From: Spirochaetaceae bacterium UBA6089
GTDB taxonomy: Bacteria; Spirochaetota; Spirochaetia; Treponematales; Rectinemataceae
Assembly: GCA_002435985.1 (NCBI GenBank)
Contig: DIXD01000021.1
Location: 1 to 13,563 of the forward strand
Direction: 5' to 3'
Length of the DNA: 13,563 bases
Shown here: in pieces, positions 1 through 6,757 of the stretch
Layout: each line of letters starts with the position of its first letter
Numbering within the stretch: position 1 is the stretch's first letter
Made by a program: the position numbers and the translations under genes
The notes under the pieces: model-generated
Seen by the model: only the letters and a program-made list of their open reading frames with translations
What the model was told of the DNA's origin: nothing
The model's database searches: none

Positions 1-1008
1 GGCGAACTCACGGAGACTCGCAAGTTCAACCTCATGTTCAAGACGACGCTTGGACCGGTCGAGGATGAATCCGGCCTCGTATACCTGCGCCCCGAGACTG
101 CACAGGGTATCTATGTCAATTTCAAGAACGTGCAACAGTCGAACCGAATGAAGATCCCTTTCGGCATTGCGCAGATCGGCAAGGCCTTCCGCAACGAAAT
201 TGTGACCAAGAACTTCATCTTCAGAACCTGTGAATTCGAGCAAATGGAGATGCAATTCTTCGTGAAGCCCGGCACCGATGCCGAGTGGTTCGAATATTGG
301 CGAGAGCAGCGGTGGAATTATTACAGAAAACTAGGTATAGACATGAACAAGCTGCGCTGGCACCGGCACGGTCCGGACGAGCTTGCGCACTATGCGAAGG
401 ACGCCTACGACATAGAGTTCGAATTTCCTATGGGCTTTAAGGAGCTCGAGGGTGTGCACAATCGCTCGGACTATGACCTAAGCCGCCACCAACAGTTCTC
501 CGGGAAGGATATGCAATACATAGACCAGGAGAATGGCAACGAGCGCTACATCCCAAACATCATCGAGACGAGCGCAGGCCTTACGCGTCAGCTTCTCATG
601 CTCCTGTGCGATGCATACGAAGAGCAGAAAGTCGCCGACAAAGGCAATGAGGACGACTGGCGCACAGTGCTGCATTTCCATCCCGAGTTGGCCCCGATCA
701 CGGTCGCGGTGCTCCCTCTCATGAAAAAAGACGGACTTGCCGAGCTCGCGCAGGACATTAGGGCCCAACTAAAAGAAGATTTCGTCACCGACTACGATCA
801 GGCCGGCGCAATTGGCCGCCGATATCGCCGTCAGGATGAAGTCGGGACACCTTTCTGCGTAACTGTCGATTACCAGACGAAAGAGGACGGCAGCGTCACG
901 ATCCGCGACAGAGACAGCATGCTGCAGGAACGCCTGCCCCGCGATCGCATCGCCGAATACATCCGGCAGAATACAAGAGATTATCGAAGGATGAATTCCA
1001 GCATCTGA
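1..1008 (+). CDS. glyS: Glycyl-tRNA synthetase, alpha2 (GlyQS/GRS1) type, 3' part
   Basis: Class II aminoacyl-tRNA synthetase that charges tRNA-Gly in the cytoplasm. The reading frame is open from base 1, so the gene enters from the left and about 335 C-terminal residues are present; the N-terminus and motif 1 are outside the window. Visible landmarks are the NLMFKT segment, LRPETAQGIY, class II motif 2 (GKAFRNEI then FRTCEFEQMEMQFF), and motif 3 (PNIIETSAGLTRQLL, with its arginine). They are followed by the C-terminal anticodon-binding domain, from about HPELAPITVAVLPL to the end. This is the single-chain dimeric form shared with archaea, eukaryotes and many bacteria, not the alpha2beta2 GlyQ/GlyS form. 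The stop TGA is followed after about 20 bases by a strong hairpin terminator, so this is the last gene of its transcript. Identity is very secure. Confidence 0.97.
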   Translation, partial: GELTETRKFNLMFKTTLGPVEDESGLVYLRPETAQGIYVNFKNVQQSNRMKIPFGIAQIGKAFRNEIVTKNFIFRTCEFEQMEMQFFVKPGTDAEWFEYWREQRWNYYRKLGIDMNKLRWHRHGPDELAHYAKDAYDIEFEFPMGFKELEGVHNRSDYDLSRHQQFSGKDMQYIDQENGNERYIPNIIETSAGLTRQLLMLLCDAYEEQKVADKGNEDDWRTVLHFHPELAPITVAVLPLMKKDGLAELAQDIRAQLKEDFVTDYDQAGAIGRRYRRQDEVGTPFCVTVDYQTKEDGSVTIRDRDSMLQERLPRDRIAEYIRQNTRDYRRMNSSI

Positions 1009-1028
1009 CCTTCTCTTCCCGACAAATA

Positions 1029-1071
1029 CAAGGGGCGACTCCTTTTTGGGGCCGCCCTTTGTGTTTCTCTT
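1029..1071 (+). terminator. Intrinsic terminator after glyS, possibly bidirectional
   Basis: CAAGGGGCG (1029-1037) pairs with CGCCCTTTG (1053-1061), nine pairs including one G-T wobble. The loop can extend the pairing (CTCC with GGGG). A T-rich tract (TGTTTCTCTT, 1062-1071) follows on the plus strand. It lies between the convergent ends of glyS and the HU gene. On the minus strand the hairpin is followed by TTGTATTTGTC, so it may also serve the HU transcript. Confidence 0.75.
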
Positions 1072-1095
1072 ACGGACCTGTGAGCAAAGGCGTCA

Positions 1096-1395
1096 TCATT
1101 TGCCAAGGACTGCATCCTTGCAGGGCTTGGCGACGTTGATCTTGATGACGTCTCGGGCAGGAATGGTGATCTGCTGTCCAGTGGCGGGGTTGCGGCCGAC
1201 CTTTGCTTTCCTGTGGACGATCTTCATAATTGCAATTCCTGGCAGGGTGAATTTCTTGTTCTTCTTCACTTCTGCATACGCGAGTTTTGCGAGTTCCTCC
1301 AACACCAGATTGACATCTTTCTTCGTGAAACCTGTCGTTTTCGCAAGCGCATTGATAATCTCAACCTTGGTGAGTGGTTTTTCTGTCGATGGCAT
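1096..1395 (-). CDS. HU/IHF-family DNA-binding protein, 'FTLPG' subclass
   Basis: A 99-residue nucleoid-associated protein of the DNABII (HU/IHF) family, expected to bind and bend DNA as a dimer. It has the N-terminal helical dimerisation half (TKVEIINALAKTTGFTKKDVNLVLEEL), then a beta-arm region ending in the family signature GRNPATGQQITIPA. The C-terminus is KINVAKPCKDAVLG. The usual GFGTF motif before the arm is replaced by FTLPGIAIMKI, typical of a less studied HU subclass. I chose ATG at 1395 because AGGAGA sits 5-6 bases upstream. A longer in-frame reading from a TTG at 1431 adds 12 unlike residues and has no ribosome binding site. The gene is monocistronic, divergent from tyrS and convergent with glyS. 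I leave the symbol blank because hupA/hupB equivalence is unclear. Family assignment is secure. Confidence 0.93.
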   Translation of the reverse strand: MPSTEKPLTKVEIINALAKTTGFTKKDVNLVLEELAKLAYAEVKKNKKFTLPGIAIMKIVHRKAKVGRNPATGQQITIPARDVIKINVAKPCKDAVLGK

Positions 1396-1439
1396 GTTCT
1401 TCTCCTGTCTCCTTGAGATTGCAGTTTCCAAAAGTCTTG

Positions 1440-1468
1440 AGCTGCAGCTGATCTATGTATGTAGATCA
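1440..1468. repeat. Two abutting palindromes in the HU gene leader
   Basis: AGCTGCAGCT (1440-1449) is a perfect 10-bp palindrome. It is directly followed by TGATCTA (1449-1455) and its exact complement TAGATCA (1462-1468), separated by 6 bases. The second element begins right after the predicted HU transcript start, near 1470. It could be a protein operator or a 5'-terminal RNA hairpin (7-bp stem, 6-nt loop). The sequence shows the symmetry; the function is inference. Confidence 0.5.
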
Positions 1469-1476
1469 ACGGTCTT

Positions 1477-1504
1477 ATTGTAGCACACTATAAGGCTTGA
1501 GCAA
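1477..1504 (-). promoter_or_regulatory. Predicted sigma70 promoter of the HU gene
   Basis: Read on the minus strand, TTGCTC (1504-1499) is followed by a 16-base spacer and TACAAT (1482-1477). TG stands one base before the -10 box (TGC-TACAAT), making an extended -10. The predicted transcript start is near 1470, giving a leader of about 75 nt. The -35 box overlaps the tyrS -35 box on the other strand. Confidence 0.55.
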
Positions 1505-1525
1505 GGCATAATTTCATTTTATACT
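1497..1525 (+). promoter_or_regulatory. Predicted sigma70 promoter of tyrS
   Basis: TTGAGC (1497-1502), a 17-base spacer and TATACT (1520-1525) make a near-consensus promoter, predicting a transcript start near 1532 and a leader of about 18 nt. The ribosome binding site AAGAGGA (1536-1542) is 7 bases from the ATG. There is no room for a T-box or other leader riboswitch on this transcript. Confidence 0.65.
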
Positions 1526-1549
1526 GGCCAAACTTAAGAGGATTGAACC

Positions 1550-2782
1550 ATGAACAATGCGCTCACCGTTTTGAAGGAACGTGGATTTGTCCAACAGTGT
1601 ACGGATTTCGAAGGGCTTTCGAAATTGATGGACGAAGGGCCGGTCACGTTTTATGTCGGCGTCGATCCGACAGGCCCCTCACTCCATATAGGACACATGG
1701 TGCCTTTTTTTGCCCTGCGACACCTGAGGGATGCGGGGCACATTGGTATTGCGCTCCTCGGAGGTGGTACGGGGCGAATCGGAGACCCCTCAGGAAAGAC
1801 GGAGATGAGAAAACTCATCTCATATGAGGAGATAGATGCAAATACGGAGCGCGTTGTCAAACAGCTCGACCGCTTTGTGGGCTTCGATGGTGTCCATGCA
1901 TTCACCGCCAACAATAAATACTGGCTTGCCAACCTCAATTACATCGAATTTCTGCGCGATATAGGGCGGCATTTCTCGGTCAACAGAATGCTCTCGTTTG
2001 AAGCGTATCGAAACCGTATGGAGGCTGGTCTTTCCTTTATCGAGTTCAATTATCAGCTCTTGCAGAGCTATGATTTTTTGCAGCTATACAAGCGCTACAA
2101 CTGCCGCCTGCAGATCGGCGGCGATGACCAGTGGGGCAATATCGTCTCGGGGATAGAGCTTATACGGCGCGTTGAAGGGGCAGAGTGCTATGGGCTCACC
2201 TTCCCCCTCGTCACAACCAGCGATGGCAAGAAGATGGGCAAGACCGAAAAAGGGGCGCTCTTCCTCGATCCGGCGATGACAAGCCCCTATGAATTTTTCC
2301 AGTATTTCAGAAATGTGGCCGATGCCGACGTTTTGAGATTTCTGCTTATGTTTACCTTTTTGCCCATAGAGGAGTGTAGACGCCTTGGGTCCTTAAAAGA
2401 CTCCGCCTTGAATGATGCGAAGGAGCGCCTGGCCTGGGAGGTCACATCTCTCATCCACGGGAAGGAAGAGGCCGACAAAGCCCTCGCCGCTGCACGCGCC
2501 GCGTTCAGGGGAGAGGGAGATGCGACGCAGCTCCCTACGACCGAAATCGACCCTATATGGCTGGAAGCAGGTATTGGAGTGCTCGACCTTTTCGTAGCCT
2601 CGGGGCTTGCACCCTCAAAAAACGAGGCCCGACGGCTCATTCAGCAAGGCGGGGCCTCGGTCAACGGCAAAAAGGTAGAGGAAGAGAAGCACATCTATAG
2701 CACCAAGGACATGGTCGAAGGTGCCATGATGCTGCGCGCCGGCAAGAAACGAGTCGCCCGGCTCGTGCTGAAGAGGGAATAG
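1550..2782 (+). CDS. tyrS: Tyrosyl-tRNA synthetase
   Basis: Class I synthetase that charges tRNA-Tyr, 410 residues, normal length for bacterial TyrRS. The class signatures are HIGH at residues 46-49 and KMGKT at 228-232, a standard TyrRS form of KMSKS. Tyrosine-pocket residues known from Bacillus TyrRS can be matched: Tyr35, Asp79, Tyr168, Gln172, Asp175 and Gln194 (in GGDDQWGN). The C-terminal S4 RNA-binding domain (about 345-410) contains APSKNEARRLIQQGGASVNGKKV. The start ATG has AAGAGGA 7 bases upstream and a good promoter. The next gene on this strand begins 87 bases downstream with no clear terminator between them, so some read-through into the phosphoesterase is plausible. All catalytic motifs look intact. 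Confidence 0.97.
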   Translation: MNNALTVLKERGFVQQCTDFEGLSKLMDEGPVTFYVGVDPTGPSLHIGHMVPFFALRHLRDAGHIGIALLGGGTGRIGDPSGKTEMRKLISYEEIDANTERVVKQLDRFVGFDGVHAFTANNKYWLANLNYIEFLRDIGRHFSVNRMLSFEAYRNRMEAGLSFIEFNYQLLQSYDFLQLYKRYNCRLQIGGDDQWGNIVSGIELIRRVEGAECYGLTFPLVTTSDGKKMGKTEKGALFLDPAMTSPYEFFQYFRNVADADVLRFLLMFTFLPIEECRRLGSLKDSALNDAKERLAWEVTSLIHGKEEADKALAAARAAFRGEGDATQLPTTEIDPIWLEAGIGVLDLFVASGLAPSKNEARRLIQQGGASVNGKKVEEEKHIYSTKDMVEGAMMLRAGKKRVARLVLKRE

Positions 2783-2869
2783 CCGACAACATTCAACGAT
2801 ATCGAGTGCTATTCCGATCATGGAATCTGGAGCGTTTCGAATGTTCTTCGTAGAGGAGCATGCATAGAG

Positions 2870-3625
2870 ATGATAGACATGTTTCTTGCACTCGCGGACA
2901 TCCATGGAAGAATAGATCTGCTTGGGCGCATTCTACAAGATAATGCTCGCGTAAAAGGGATTTTTGTCGCAGGCGATGTGACAAACTTCGGGAGAGAGAA
3001 GGATGCAGAGAAGGTGCTCTCTGTCTTTGCCGAACTCACGCCAAATGCGACGCTCTTTTTTGTTGGAGGGAATTGCGATACTGTGGCCGCCAAGCACTTT
3101 TTTGAGAAGCATCCGGGGTATCTCGAGCAAAGATGCATTACCCATGACATCGGGGGTACTCCCTATGGAGATCAGACCACCACAGTTCGCATCATTGGCT
3201 GTGGTGGGGGGCTTTTGCACACAGGCCTTACTCCCTTCGAAGTCAGAGATGAGGAGCTCGGATTAGGACTTCAAAGAGCCTATGCAGGTTGTGCGCAAGA
3301 ACAACAAGAACGAAGAGACGACGACCGTGCAACATTTTCAGCGCCACGCCCCCTCATTGTCCTCACCCATACTCCTCCTAAGAACACCTTTGCTGACCTC
3401 CGCTCCATGAAGCATCTCGGAAGCCAAACTTTTGCAGCCTTGCTCTATGAGTACGAGCCGCTCCTCTGGATATGCGGCCATATCCATGAAGGCCGCAGTA
3501 TCCAGTGGGAAGGCAGGACGCTCGTCATAAACCCCGGCCCTGTAGCACTCGGCTCATATGCCATTCTAGGCATCGATCAAAAACCCCAAGGGCTCAGCGC
3601 CGCCGCGGCGCTTCGGGCGCTATGA
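2870..3625 (+). CDS. Icc-related metallophosphoesterase (calcineurin-like, COG2129 type)
   Basis: A 251-residue cytoplasmic metallophosphoesterase. The metal-binding motifs appear in order: DIH (Asp10, His12), GDVTNFG (Asp36), GGNCD (Asn68, Asp70), THTPP (His167) and GHIHEG (His204, His206), followed by NPGPVALGSYAIL. The GNCD form (in place of GNHD) and the late NPGP block match what I remember of the Icc-related group, whose physiological substrate is mostly unknown. No signal peptide or membrane segment is seen. The ATG at 2870 has GAGGAG (2853-2858) 11 bases upstream, rather far. An alternative ATG three codons later (2879) keeps all motifs. The final codons overlap a GC-rich hairpin, and the gene ends 4 bp from the convergent hflC stop. 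Family is secure; the substrate is not predictable. Confidence 0.9.
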   Translation: MIDMFLALADIHGRIDLLGRILQDNARVKGIFVAGDVTNFGREKDAEKVLSVFAELTPNATLFFVGGNCDTVAAKHFFEKHPGYLEQRCITHDIGGTPYGDQTTTVRIIGCGGGLLHTGLTPFEVRDEELGLGLQRAYAGCAQEQQERRDDDRATFSAPRPLIVLTHTPPKNTFADLRSMKHLGSQTFAALLYEYEPLLWICGHIHEGRSIQWEGRTLVINPGPVALGSYAILGIDQKPQGLSAAAALRAL

Positions 3626-3636
3626 TCTTTTATTTT
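3596..3636 (+). terminator. Possible terminator inside the end of the phosphoesterase gene
   Basis: AGCGCCG (3596-3602) pairs with CGGCGCT (3606-3612) over a 3-base loop. Alternatively AGCGCC pairs with GGCGCT at 3616-3621. A T-rich run (TCTTTTATTTT, 3626-3636) follows. The stem encodes the C-terminal Ala/Arg-rich residues, and the T run lies at and just beyond the stop codon, overlapping the hflC 3' end. Confidence 0.45.
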
Positions 3637-4613
3637 CCACTCGGGCTATAGAGATACTTAAAATAGTCCATTTCTGTAGACAGTGTTTTGTTGAATGCCG
3701 GCATCGTCTTGCGATACGATTCGATGGCCTTCCAGAATTCAAAGAATGACGGGTCACGCCCAAACGATTCGGCATATATTTGGGATGCTTCGGCGTCTGC
3801 TTTACCCTTAATCGTTTCTGCCTCCGCGTATGCAGAAGAGAGGATGGAGCGTTTTTCATTTTCCAGCTTGCCGAGCCACTCGGCCTTCTTGCCTTCGCCG
3901 TATGCGCGGAATGCCTGGGCAATCTGGTTGCGTTCCTTTATCATTCGCTGATAGACGCTTTCGGTCAATTCGTCCGAATACCGTATCTGGCGGGGCAAGA
4001 TATCGACGACTTCTATGCCGAAGCTCGGCACGATGTCGGAGACGAGGACCTTCATCTCTTCAGTGAGCACGCGGCGCCCCTTTTCTATCTTTTCATACTG
4101 AGTGGACGTAATCGCAAGCTGTTGAAGCGTGGTGCTGTTTTCCACTTCACCGGTTTGATATGTCTCGATGGTGCTCGCGTTTAATATTTCGTCGCTGCTG
4201 CGCACCGCCTCTCTCAAGTAGTTCGAAGAGATGACGGTGCGGACCGCCGAGTCGACGACATCGTCCAGTTTGCCATAGGCTCCCTCGAGTGTATTGACCG
4301 ACTCATAAAACTTGACCGGATCGACTATTTTCCAGCGGGCCGTGGTGTTGACATAGATGAACTGGTTCTCTTTTGTCGGAATGCGCTGGGGCTCCCCGTC
4401 CCACGACATCAGTTTCTTAGGATATTTGATGACAGTATCGATAAAAGGACTGCGCCATTTCAGTCCGGCATCCGTGTGCGTGGCGACGATTTTGCCGAAA
4501 CGCACAACGACTGCCTGCTCTCCCTCCTGCACCACGAAGAGAGGCCCAAACGCTACGATGAAAATGACCGCTAAAACGACGACGACCAATATGGTTATCT
4601 GGGCTTTCTTCAT
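3630..4613 (-). CDS. hflC: HflC, SPFH-domain subunit of the HflKC membrane complex
   Basis: A 327-residue protein with one N-terminal membrane anchor (about residues 5-27, hydrophobic VVVVLAVIFIVAF). An SPFH/band-7 domain follows, beginning FVVQEGEQAVVVRFGK and including RWKIVDPVKFYESV. Next come a long charged helical region (ERNQIAQAFRAYGEGKKAEW, then SAYAEAETIKGKADAEASQIYAE) and FWKAIESYR near the end. HflC and HflK form a large vault on the cell membrane that houses and modulates the FtsH protease. The start overlaps the hflK stop as ATGA, and GGAGG inside hflK stands 7 bases upstream, so translation is probably coupled. The length and the A-E-A-E-x-I-K-G-x-A-D-A-x-A motif are normal for HflC. 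FtsH is not in the window. Confidence 0.95.
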   Translation of the reverse strand: MKKAQITILVVVVLAVIFIVAFGPLFVVQEGEQAVVVRFGKIVATHTDAGLKWRSPFIDTVIKYPKKLMSWDGEPQRIPTKENQFIYVNTTARWKIVDPVKFYESVNTLEGAYGKLDDVVDSAVRTVISSNYLREAVRSSDEILNASTIETYQTGEVENSTTLQQLAITSTQYEKIEKGRRVLTEEMKVLVSDIVPSFGIEVVDILPRQIRYSDELTESVYQRMIKERNQIAQAFRAYGEGKKAEWLGKLENEKRSILSSAYAEAETIKGKADAEASQIYAESFGRDPSFFEFWKAIESYRKTMPAFNKTLSTEMDYFKYLYSPSGK

Positions 4614-5599
4614 TTGGAGGCCTCCTGGGTCGAGGATGTCTGCGTGATATTCTTTATGGGCAAGACGTTCTGGAGGGATCGATCGATGAGATCTATGTTT
4701 TTCTCGTCTATGAATATTTCCTCCATCATTTCATAGTAGAGACGCTTCTTGGTCACGTCCGGCGCCTTACGGTACTCTGCATACACAGAGTCGAAGCGCG
4801 CAACATCGCCCCGTGCCACATTGACGCGCTCCGCGGCATACCCCTGCGCCACCTCTATAGTCTGCTGCGCCTGTCCTTGAACCTTGGGGATCTCCGCGTT
4901 GTACGCCTCCCGTCCCTCGTTGATGAAGCGGTTCATGTCCTGGATGGCCTTGTTGACGTCCTCGAATGCGGCCTGGACTCCTTCTGGAGGCACGATGTTC
5001 TGAAGCTGGACCTGCGTCACTTCAATTCCAAGCTCATACTTCGTAAAGAGTTCATTCATCATCGTCACGGCAGCATCCTGAATATTTTGTCGGTCTGGGC
5101 CTATGACGCCGAGAATCGCTCGGTCTCCGATCAACATGTTGAGAACGGACTGGGAAGTATCCCTTATAGTTTTCTCTATATCGGTTACGTTGAAGAGCCA
5201 TGCTACGGGATCCGCGATTCGGTACTGGATGATCCACTCGACATCGACAATGTTGAGGTCTCCCGTCAGCATCGTGGATTCTTCCGGGAATTTCTGGCTC
5301 GAATACTGTGTGACGACCCCAGGCTTTATGGTGCGAAAACCAAAAGTCTCAGTTTGGATGACCTGCGTCTTGACGATATAGGCTCTTTGGATGCCAAAGG
5401 GCAGTTTGTAATGAAGACCGGCCCCGAGCGTCTTCGTGTATTTGCCGAATGTCGTGATGACGGCTTTTTCTGTTTGATCAACGACAATAAAGCTTGTCGA
5501 CAGGAAGACGATGACTCCTATCGCAATCAGAATTATCAGCACAAGAGGCCATTTCAGCTTGATCTTCGGCGGCTTTTTGAAAATAGTAGTGTTGGCCAT
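4610..5599 (-). CDS. hflK: HflK, SPFH-domain subunit of the HflKC membrane complex
   Basis: A 329-residue partner of HflC. A short positively charged N-terminus (KKPPKIKLKW) precedes one membrane helix (about 17-37). The SPFH domain follows, beginning FIVVDQTEKAVITTFGKYTK, with the HflK-like stretches VEWIIQYRIADPVAWLFNV and GIEVTQVQLQNIVPPEGVQAAFEDV. A helical AE-rich region (EAYNAEIPKVQGQAQQTIEVAQGYAAERV) comes next. The glycine-rich N-terminal tail found in Escherichia coli HflK is absent, as in many other bacteria. AGGAGG (5607-5612) is 7 bases before the ATG and touches the stop codon of the upstream pseudouridine synthase gene, so the three genes form one operon. Confidence 0.95.
   Translation of the reverse strand: MANTTIFKKPPKIKLKWPLVLIILIAIGVIVFLSTSFIVVDQTEKAVITTFGKYTKTLGAGLHYKLPFGIQRAYIVKTQVIQTETFGFRTIKPGVVTQYSSQKFPEESTMLTGDLNIVDVEWIIQYRIADPVAWLFNVTDIEKTIRDTSQSVLNMLIGDRAILGVIGPDRQNIQDAAVTMMNELFTKYELGIEVTQVQLQNIVPPEGVQAAFEDVNKAIQDMNRFINEGREAYNAEIPKVQGQAQQTIEVAQGYAAERVNVARGDVARFDSVYAEYRKAPDVTKKRLYYEMMEEIFIDEKNIDLIDRSLQNVLPIKNITQTSSTQEASK
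4616..4625 (-). promoter_or_regulatory. hflC ribosome binding site inside a perfect palindrome
   Basis: On the minus strand GGAGG is immediately followed by CCTCC, forming the 10-bp palindrome GGAGGCCTCC 2 bases before the hflC ATG. The Shine-Dalgarno core thus sits beside its own complement. It lies within the last hflK codons. Confidence 0.6.
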
Positions 5600-5611
5600 G
5601 TGGTTTCCTCC

Positions 5612-6628
5612 TTAAATTTTAAGCAATTGCTCTATTCCTTGAAAAATTGTCGTCTCCAATCTTTCCGAGTCAATATCGAAGAGCCTCTTGGATACTGTAG
5701 AGAAACCCTCGGGTACAGGATCGATGATCTCTGAAGGCATGTCCTCGAACAGGGGAGGGCTCAAGTATAAACAGTAGGAGTGTAAAAAGAAATGTCGAAT
5801 TGTGGGTGTCGTTTGACCGCCATATTTTGTGTCGCCAACCAGGGGCATGCCGTGGGCAGCGAACTGAGCCCGAATCTGATGCGTGATGCCCGTGTGCAGC
5901 TCCACGAGCAAAAGACTGTAGCCGTCGTGGTGCAGCAGGGGGAATGCATAGAGGCTCGCGGGCTTTCCTTTTTGGTCGACGGTGCTTACATGGCGCCGCG
6001 TATCGCGAAAAAGCGTGTCGCTAAAATGCGCTTCTTGGCTCATTTCTCCCTGCACAATGGCGACATAGAATTTTCGGACCTGCCGGTTTCGAATCGCCGA
6101 CGTAAACTTTTTTGCCCCTATCAGTGTCTTCGAGAACATGACGACCCCCGAGGTGTTTCTGTCGAGCCTGTGGAGGGGGCCTGGCACAAAAGAGACCGAA
6201 GGGGATAACCCACCCTTGAGAAGTCTGAGCGCGTGCGCGGTGAGGCTTGCATCTCCGTCGTGCACGAGCATGCCCCAAGGTTTATGAAACGCGATCAGGT
6301 GTCCGTTCTGCCAAATGACTCTAGGGGTTTCTTCGGACATATGATCGACCTTATCTCGTCGAAAGACGGAAGAGAATGGGCCTGCAGACAGGTCTTCTCC
6401 CCTTTTATGATGGTCATCTGTGGCGTGCAAGGATTCCGGCAGGAATATCTGTACAATCTGGCCCTTCCTTAGTCGGTCCTCAGGTTGTATCGGGCGTTGG
6501 TCAACCTGAATATCGCCTTGACGAAAAAGGCGATAAATCGTAGAGAGCGCTACATTGCGCAGGACCTTCCTCATTATTCTATCCGCACGGCGACCATCAT
6601 CATCCTCTCCAAGGACCATCTGCCTCAT
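5612..6628 (-). CDS. RluA-family rRNA/tRNA pseudouridine synthase with S4 domain
   Basis: Converts uridine to pseudouridine in structured RNA, most likely 23S rRNA. An N-terminal S4 domain (RRADRIMRKVLRNVALSTIYRLF to RKGQIVQIFLPE) is joined by a charged linker to the RluA catalytic domain, which starts at VIWQNGHLIAFHKPWGMLVH. The catalytic motif is HRLDRNTSG, whose Asp is residue 156 from this start. LVELHTGITHQIRAQFAAHGMPLVGDTKYG follows. RluC is the nearest well-known type, but target positions cannot be read from sequence. The start is uncertain. The frame is open back to a GTG at 6709 with an ATG at 6685, but a good minus-strand promoter (6672-6644) lies inside that extension. I therefore favour ATG 6628 (338 residues) or ATG 6619, which has GAGG only 3 bases upstream. 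The stop overlaps the hflK ribosome binding site. Confidence 0.92.
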   Translation of the reverse strand: MRQMVLGEDDDGRRADRIMRKVLRNVALSTIYRLFRQGDIQVDQRPIQPEDRLRKGQIVQIFLPESLHATDDHHKRGEDLSAGPFSSVFRRDKVDHMSEETPRVIWQNGHLIAFHKPWGMLVHDGDASLTAHALRLLKGGLSPSVSFVPGPLHRLDRNTSGVVMFSKTLIGAKKFTSAIRNRQVRKFYVAIVQGEMSQEAHFSDTLFRDTRRHVSTVDQKGKPASLYAFPLLHHDGYSLLLVELHTGITHQIRAQFAAHGMPLVGDTKYGGQTTPTIRHFFLHSYCLYLSPPLFEDMPSEIIDPVPEGFSTVSKRLFDIDSERLETTIFQGIEQLLKI

Positions 6629-6643
6629 TGCATTCACATATTC

Positions 6644-6672
6644 AACATAATGTCGAAAGAGAAAAGGGTCAA
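6644..6672 (-). promoter_or_regulatory. Predicted promoter of the pseudouridine synthase-hflK-hflC operon
   Basis: On the minus strand TTGACC (6672-6667), a 17-base spacer and TATGTT (6649-6644). The transcript start would fall near 6637, leaving only about 9-18 nt before ATG 6628 or 6619. If real, it excludes the upstream in-frame starts at 6709 and 6685. Confidence 0.45.
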
Positions 6673-6697
6673 CAAACGCTTTCATTTCTTTGTAGGC

Positions 6698-6726
6698 TTG
6701 ACAGACCACGAGAGTTTTCGCACACT
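6698..6726 (+). promoter_or_regulatory. Weak candidate promoter of the DUF212 gene
   Basis: A perfect -35 hexamer TTGACA (6698-6703) is followed after 17 bases by CACACT (6721-6726), which matches only 3 of 6 consensus -10 bases. It points toward ATG 6758 and lies back to back with the pseudouridine synthase promoter. It may be coincidence or need an activator. Confidence 0.25.
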
Positions 6727-6757
6727 CTGCCTTGTGGAAACACCATCGCGTAGTCTT

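Noticed and set aside
1396..1431. TTG start giving a 12-residue extension of the HU protein
   Set aside because: There is no ribosome binding site before it, and the extension covers the true AGGAGA site used by ATG 1395.
2811..2826. ATTCC/GGAAT hairpin between tyrS and the phosphoesterase gene
   Set aside because: Only five pairs with no T tract; too weak for a terminator.
4877..5734. Long plus-strand open frame (285 codons) antisense to hflK and the pseudouridine synthase 3' end
   Set aside because: It lies opposite a clearly recognisable HflK, shows no known domain, and spans two real genes; codon bias of the true strand explains it.
6485..6757. N-terminal extension of the DUF212 gene back to an upstream ATG
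   Set aside because: The extra 91 residues are antisense to the pseudouridine synthase and its promoter, are not hydrophobic in the family pattern, and exceed the family length.
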